This document shows, in pieces, positions 5,755-9,641 of a DNA stretch of 9,641 bases; position 1 is the first letter of the stretch; the number at the start of each line of letters is the position of its first letter. Position numbers and translations under genes: made by a program. Below the pieces are notes generated by a model. The model was not told the origin of the DNA. It did no database searches and worked only from the letters and a program-made list of their open reading frames with translations. Origin of the DNA: Candidatus Hydrogenedentota bacterium (GTDB lineage: Bacteria; Hydrogenedentota; Hydrogenedentia; Hydrogenedentiales; CAITNO01); the NCBI GenBank assembly GCA_903922535.1, contig CAIXUF010000367.1, positions 1 to 9,641 on the forward strand, written 5' to 3'.

Positions 5755-8553
5755 ATGGGCAGCATTAAGACTCCAGGGATTGCACTGTTGGTGATTATGG
5801 GGTTCACGTGCATTGTTCCGGCGCATGCCGAGGCAAAGAAGAACGTCGTGTTCGTCCTCATCGACGCATTGCGCGCGGACTGTATCGAAGGAACCCGCAA
5901 CGGTGTGCCCCTGATGCCCTATTTGAGCGGTCTGCCGGCGGTGCATTTCAGGAACGCGGTAACCCCTGCGTCATCCACCCTTCCCGCAATGACATCCATC
6001 TTCACATCCCAGTATGTCGACACGCACGGAACGTTCAGCGATAATGGACCGTTCCCTCCAAACCATCAGTCGATGGCGACCTACTTCAAAGAGGCCGGAT
6101 ACACCACCATCGGTATCCAGACCAACCCCAACCTCACGCCCGAATGGGGCTTTAGCACGGGCTTCGACCAATACAGCATGGTCCCGGCCAAGGGAGCCGC
6201 CGAGACGGTCACCGCGCAGGCGCTGGCGGCCACCCAGTCTTTGGACCAGCCGTTCTTTCTCTACGCCCACTACCTTGACACGCACCTGCCCTACACGCCG
6301 CCCCCAAGCTACCAAACCCTCCTTGGTTATCCCGATCCCGCGCTGCAGCTTACCGAGGTGCTCATCGTCGAGGATTTCATGCCCTATTTCTTTGCTCATA
6401 TACGCCAGGTCTTGGGCGTGACGGCACCCGATGCCGGTCTCTTCGATCATTTTCGCGATGTCATGGGCTTGACGCCGACCCTCGGAAACCCCATCCTTAC
6501 CGACGTGGGAAAGGAGGCGGTCCGCACGTTTTATGACGGCGCGGCACGCTACACCGACGACCAGGTGCGCATTCTGCTGGAAGACATTCTTGGGCGCTTT
6601 CCGGACACTATCGTTGTTGTGCTCGCCGACCATGGCGAGCATTTCTGGGAGCACAATTACCTCGGTCATCTGTTTACAGTTTACGAGCAGCTTGTTCACG
6701 TGCCATTCATCATCAAAGCCCCGGGACTGCCCCCGGCGAACGTGGATGATCTTGTGAACACCGTGGGTCTGCTGCCCACGCTGGCGGAGCTGCTGGGACT
6801 GCCCGCAAAACCCGCCTGGCAGGGGCGCAGCGTCTTCGCGGCGCATGACCCGCAGGGGCCGGTGTTTTCCTGCACAAAGATCGAGACATTCTATCCACTC
6901 GATCTCCACATGGCCCGGCTCGGGTCCATGAAGGTGATTTGCAGTCGGCGAACCGGCACGGTGGAACTTTACGACCTTGCCCAAGACCCCGGCGAGGCAG
7001 TGAACCTCGCCCCGCAGCAGCCCGCCATGGCCAGGCAGATGCTGGACATGCTCAATCTCCAACTCCGGCAGAACGCCCGGCTGAACGGTGCCGACAGCCC
7101 CCTTTGCTCCGAACCGGACGGCCCCGTCGAAGAGGGCATGACTGTCCGCCTGACCGCCCCGGAAGGCACCGGCCATGTCTGGTTCAGAGACGGCCAACCC
7201 ATCGGCGAGAATCCGCCGCGCCTTGCTGGCGCAAACACGCCGCTACTGTCCATTAATCCGCTCGCGGCGCCGGATTCCGGCGCTTATGAATGCATGTACA
7301 GTGACGCCAAACAAAACCTCCGCATCACGACTCCCCATAAAATCGACGTGCTGCCGGTCGGCGGTGTGCCGGTTGCCGGGGCGGGAACGGCGGCGATGAC
7401 GGGAACCACGGCCGTTTCGCAGGCACTGGCAGAGGAAGAGCCCGCCGCGCCGGAAACGACCTTTCGCAAGCACCTCATTATGAATTACCGGGGCGAGGCC
7501 TGCTGCGTGGCCGATTTCAACAGCGACGGCAAGCTTGACATTGTGGCGCTGCCCCACGTCTATCTCGCGCCCGACTTCAGGGCGGTGAAGATATGCGACG
7601 TGGAGGGCGAGGTTGGCGAGGACGGCAAGGGCTACAGCTCGGACACGATGAACGTGCCGCTCGATGTGGACGGCGACGGACTGCCCGACGTGGTCATCAC
7701 CTCCGGTTGCGGCAAGAAGTTGGAGTGGCTCAGAAACTCGGGGAAATTTGGCAACCCATGGGTCCGCACACTCGTCGAAGAAAACGTCAACTATGAATGC
7801 GGCGAACTGCGGGACGTGGACGGCGACGGCAAGCCGCTTGAAATACTGCCCGCCGGTGACGGCACGTGCTGGTATGAGGCGGGCACGCTGCCCGACGGCA
7901 AACGCGGCCTCGTCAAGCATGTCATTTCGGAGAAGGTCATGACCCGGGGCGTGGGCTGCGGCGACGTCAACGGCGACGGACGCCCCGACGTGCTTCGGCC
8001 GGATGCGTGGTTTGAGGCTCCCGCCGACCCGCGCAAGGGAGTATGGAAGGAGCACCCCTGGGCGATCGGCGGAAAGACGGAAGGCACGACGGGCCACACC
8101 GGAGCCATCCTGGTGTGCGATGTCAACAAGGATGGACTGCCCGACATCATCGCCGGCAGTGCCGACAACTACGGGATTTTCTGGTACGAGCAGGGAAAGA
8201 AGGACGGCAAGACAACCTGGAAGCGCCACACGATCGATAACTCCTGGTCGCAGGCGCACAGCCTTGCGCTGGCCGATCTGGACGGCGACGGGGATCTGGA
8301 ACTGGTCGCCGGCAAGCGGTTCATGGCCCATAATGGCGGTGACCCCGGAGAGACGGATCTCTTGGGCCTCTACTGGTACCATATATCAAGAAAGCCCGAA
8401 ATCACCTGGACACCGCACGTCATTTCCTACAATGAGCGCATCGGGTCCGGTTTGAATCTGGTGGCGACGGATCTGGACGGCGACGGCGACGTGGACGTCG
8501 TAGTGACCGGCAAGTGGGGCGGTCCCGTCTGGTTCGAGAACCTGCGCAAATAG
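5755..8553 (+). CDS. Exported sulfatase/alkaline-phosphatase-superfamily enzyme with Ig-like domain and seven-repeat FG-GAP propeller
   Basis: 932 residues. A signal peptide (1-25, cleavage after AHA) is followed by the catalytic domain (about 28-435). This has the metal-binding strand VVFVLIDALRAD (Asp37), the nucleophile segment SSTLPAMTSIFTS with Thr75 aligned to the sulfatase Cys/Ser, HYLDTHLPY (172-180), ADHGE (291-295), GHLFTVYE (304-311) and the closing ELYDLAQDPGEAVNLAP. Because formylglycine sulfatases need Cys or Ser, a phosphatase, phosphodiesterase or phosphotransferase activity is more likely; the substrate is unknown. Residues about 452-535 form an Ig-like domain (Trp476, tyrosine-corner DSGAYEC at 507-513). 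Residues about 568-930 hold seven D-x-[DN]-x-D-G repeats starting at Asp587, 637, 687, 737, 789, 841 and 906, probably a calcium-binding beta-propeller. Lengths near 450-550 are usual for the enzyme alone, so this is an extended form. The stop lies 6 bases from that of the convergent GNAT gene. Confidence 0.87.
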   Translation: MGSIKTPGIALLVIMGFTCIVPAHAEAKKNVVFVLIDALRADCIEGTRNGVPLMPYLSGLPAVHFRNAVTPASSTLPAMTSIFTSQYVDTHGTFSDNGPFPPNHQSMATYFKEAGYTTIGIQTNPNLTPEWGFSTGFDQYSMVPAKGAAETVTAQALAATQSLDQPFFLYAHYLDTHLPYTPPPSYQTLLGYPDPALQLTEVLIVEDFMPYFFAHIRQVLGVTAPDAGLFDHFRDVMGLTPTLGNPILTDVGKEAVRTFYDGAARYTDDQVRILLEDILGRFPDTIVVVLADHGEHFWEHNYLGHLFTVYEQLVHVPFIIKAPGLPPANVDDLVNTVGLLPTLAELLGLPAKPAWQGRSVFAAHDPQGPVFSCTKIETFYPLDLHMARLGSMKVICSRRTGTVELYDLAQDPGEAVNLAPQQPAMARQMLDMLNLQLRQNARLNGADSPLCSEPDGPVEEGMTVRLTAPEGTGHVWFRDGQPIGENPPRLAGANTPLLSINPLAAPDSGAYECMYSDAKQNLRITTPHKIDVLPVGGVPVAGAGTAAMTGTTAVSQALAEEEPAAPETTFRKHLIMNYRGEACCVADFNSDGKLDIVALPHVYLAPDFRAVKICDVEGEVGEDGKGYSSDTMNVPLDVDGDGLPDVVITSGCGKKLEWLRNSGKFGNPWVRTLVEENVNYECGELRDVDGDGKPLEILPAGDGTCWYEAGTLPDGKRGLVKHVISEKVMTRGVGCGDVNGDGRPDVLRPDAWFEAPADPRKGVWKEHPWAIGGKTEGTTGHTGAILVCDVNKDGLPDIIAGSADNYGIFWYEQGKKDGKTTWKRHTIDNSWSQAHSLALADLDGDGDLELVAGKRFMAHNGGDPGETDLLGLYWYHISRKPEITWTPHVISYNERIGSGLNLVATDLDGDGDVDVVVTGKWGGPVWFENLRK
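7513..8499 (+). repeat. Seven FG-GAP/VCBS-type protein repeats
   Basis: Seven copies of an Asp-rich loop (D-x-[DN]-x-D-G-x-x-[DE], with one PLE ending in the third) recur within the reading frame at residues 587, 637, 687, 737, 789, 841 and 906. The first five intervals are 50, 50, 50, 52 and 52 residues and the last is 65, where the extra residues surround KRFMAHNGGDPGETD. At DNA level the motif shows as repeated GACGGCGACGG-like runs. Seven units suit a complete seven-bladed propeller with a calcium site in each blade. Confidence 0.8.
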
Positions 8554-8559
8554 CCCGCT

Positions 8560-9198
8560 TTACCCGACCGTCCCGAGAATGTCCGCCAGTGTCTGCCGCC
8601 ACCCCGGGTAGGCGGCGGGCATCACCCCGTAGGTGTAATCGAAGGTGACAGCAATGGCCTCTTTCACCGAAGCCCGGTCAGGCATTCCGGCGACGAACGG
8701 CAGATAATAGAAATGCATCGGGAACAGGCTGCCGTCACCCAGCAACAACCCGTACTCCACCGGCAGTCGGTGTGCGCCAAGACGCTCGTAGAAGGCAATG
8801 CGCCGAACACTCTGGTCATACGGCGGCGCATCCTCGCCGGGAATCTCCAGTTCGAAGAAGAGTCCGTCCACGCCGAGCAGCCCCGCCAGAGTGCGCAGCG
8901 TCCATGCGCCCAGTCCGCCTCCGCGAAAGGCGGGATCGACCGCGAAGAAGTCGAGAAAGAAGTACCGGTCCCCTTCCACCGGATAGCCCATAAGGTAGGC
9001 CGCGCACGCGCCCGTTTCCTGCAAGCGCACGGTGAGGATTCGGTATTGGCCGCGACGCAGCAGTTCGCGCAGCAGTTCCTCGGATTTGCGCTCCACCGCG
9101 ATGAAGTCCCGGACATAATGCAGAAGAAGTCCGTCCAGCGCCCCGGCCTGTTCCGGCACCATCCTGTATCGCCCGTCGTATGCCGAATAATCTGCCAT
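8560..9198 (-). CDS. GNAT-family N-acetyltransferase
   Basis: A 212-residue cytoplasmic protein. The acetyl-CoA-binding core is visible as FFLDFFAVDPAFRGGGLGAWTLRTL: the strand at 80-87 and the pyrophosphate loop R92-x-x-G95-x-G97. The later stretch RRIAFYERLGAHRLP (132-146) is the usual GNAT motif B ending in YxxxGF-like form. The C-terminal 60 residues (FPMHFYYLPFVAGMPD...) are longer than in minimal GNATs and recall members with a substrate-specific tail; the acceptor substrate cannot be told. The start at 9198 is chosen because GAGGGG (complement of 9207-9212) lies 8 bases upstream. The frame is open for 84 codons further, but that part overlaps the start of the divergent exporter gene and has no protein-like character. 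It ends 6 bases from the convergent enzyme gene with no terminator between. Confidence 0.86.
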   Translation of the reverse strand: MADYSAYDGRYRMVPEQAGALDGLLLHYVRDFIAVERKSEELLRELLRRGQYRILTVRLQETGACAAYLMGYPVEGDRYFFLDFFAVDPAFRGGGLGAWTLRTLAGLLGVDGLFFELEIPGEDAPPYDQSVRRIAFYERLGAHRLPVEYGLLLGDGSLFPMHFYYLPFVAGMPDRASVKEAIAVTFDYTYGVMPAAYPGWRQTLADILGTVG

Positions 9199-9327
9199 GC
9201 TCAAAGCCCCTCGACCCGAAGATTCGCCCGTGCGCGCCGCCGCCGCTTGAATGCGCCGACGGCTCCGTGATTCACTACACGCGGAATTCACGCCAACAGC
9301 ATACACTGTTCTTGAGGAGTAGATGCA
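9199..9327. promoter_or_regulatory. Divergent intergenic region between the GNAT and TauE/SafE genes
   Basis: These 129 bases separate two divergently read genes and must contain promoters for both unless they are read from outside. I see no convincing -35/-10 pair. A small perfect palindrome GTGA-T-TCAC lies at 9267-9275, and ATTCAC recurs 16 bases later at 9286-9291; this could be a regulator site but is weak on its own. Confidence 0.3.
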
Positions 9328-9641
9328 ATGGAAATGGCCTGGCAAGTTTTGCTTATCGGTTTGGCCGCCGGCATCGCCGGGGGCATGTTCGGCATCGGCG
9401 GCGGCGCCATCATGGTTCCCGCCATGGTCCTGCTGCTCGGCATGAGCCAAAAGCTCTCCACCGGCACCTCCATCATTGCCCAGATCTTCCCCATCGGCAT
9501 TCTCGCCGCGGTGGTCTACTACCGCGCCGGAAATGTCAATATCCGGCAGGGGATCATCCTCGCCGTCGGCCTGATCGTCGGCAACCTGTTCGGCGCGATC
9601 TTCGCCAACCAGTCGTTCATCAGCGATGAACTGATGAAGAA
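9328..9641 (+). CDS. TauE/SafE-family sulfite/anion exporter, N-terminal part (runs off the window)
   Basis: The visible 104 residues begin with the TauE/SafE N-terminal signature: a first membrane helix containing GLAAGIAGGMFGIGGGAIMV (11-30), then PAMVLLLG and the GTSI turn (46-49), a second hydrophobic helix (about 50-65), the loop YRAGNVNIRQG and a third helix with GLIVGNLFGAIFA. The family has about 8 transmembrane segments in 240-280 residues and moves sulfite, sulfoacetate or related organosulfur anions across the inner membrane; the actual substrate is not evident. GAGGAG at 9314-9319, 8 bases before the ATG, supports the start. The gene is open at the right edge. A sulfur link with the nearby sulfatase-like gene is tempting but unproven. 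Confidence 0.88.
   Translation, partial: MEMAWQVLLIGLAAGIAGGMFGIGGGAIMVPAMVLLLGMSQKLSTGTSIIAQIFPIGILAAVVYYRAGNVNIRQGIILAVGLIVGNLFGAIFANQSFISDELMK

Noticed and set aside
9199..9450. An 84-codon N-terminal extension of the GNAT gene
   Set aside because: It overlaps the TauE/SafE start in antisense, is of low-complexity composition, and a good ribosome site exists at the inner ATG (9198).
1..9641. CRISPR arrays, tRNA or rRNA genes, riboswitches
   Set aside because: I looked for regular direct repeats with spacers, cloverleaf-like segments and conserved rRNA blocks and saw none. The only periodic signal is the in-frame FG-GAP coding repeat.

Overview
The window is about 60% G+C and comes from a bacterium. 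It combines a secreted GH28-like beta-helix protein, a secreted sulfatase/phosphatase-like enzyme with an FG-GAP (VCBS-type) propeller, a DUF433/DUF5615 pair, an EttA and degraded insertion sequences. This mix is typical of polysaccharide-using bacteria of the Planctomycetes-Verrucomicrobia-Lentisphaerae sphere or of candidate phyla such as Hydrogenedentes. That placement is an inference from gene content; nothing in the window fixes the taxon.

Left block (1-4146), all on the minus strand in the order ettA, DUF433, DUF5615, GH28-like. The gaps are 56 nt, a 4-nt overlap and 59 nt, and a strong hairpin lies after the last gene, so co-transcription is possible. EttA is a ribosome-associated ABC-F ATPase. 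DUF433/DUF5615 is a VapBC-like antitoxin/PIN-like toxin pair. The GH28-like protein has a signal peptide and is probably exported to act on, or bind, plant- or algal-type polysaccharide.

Middle block (about 4297-5700) is a graveyard of mobile DNA. It holds the left end and first ~49 codons of an IS3-family element (plus strand), then an IS4-superfamily DDE transposase cut at both ends and carrying a frameshift (minus strand), then a frameshifted piece resembling the C-terminal half of a DUF6788-type protein (plus strand). None of the three can make a complete product. The last piece stays open in the same frame as the next gene, which invites a wrong start call.

Right block (5755-9641). A 932-residue exported protein joins an alkaline-phosphatase/sulfatase-superfamily catalytic domain, an Ig-like domain and seven FG-GAP calcium-type repeats. 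The usual sulfatase Cys/Ser nucleophile position appears to be Thr, so phosphate-ester or phosphotransfer chemistry is more likely than sulfate hydrolysis. Six bases further on, a GNAT acetyltransferase ends on the opposite strand. A 129-bp divergent gap separates that gene from the start of a TauE/SafE-family anion exporter that runs off the window. The most unusual object is the three-module enzyme, whose linker looks like the scar of a fusion between two exported proteins. I did not find a wholly new defence or RNA-guided system.
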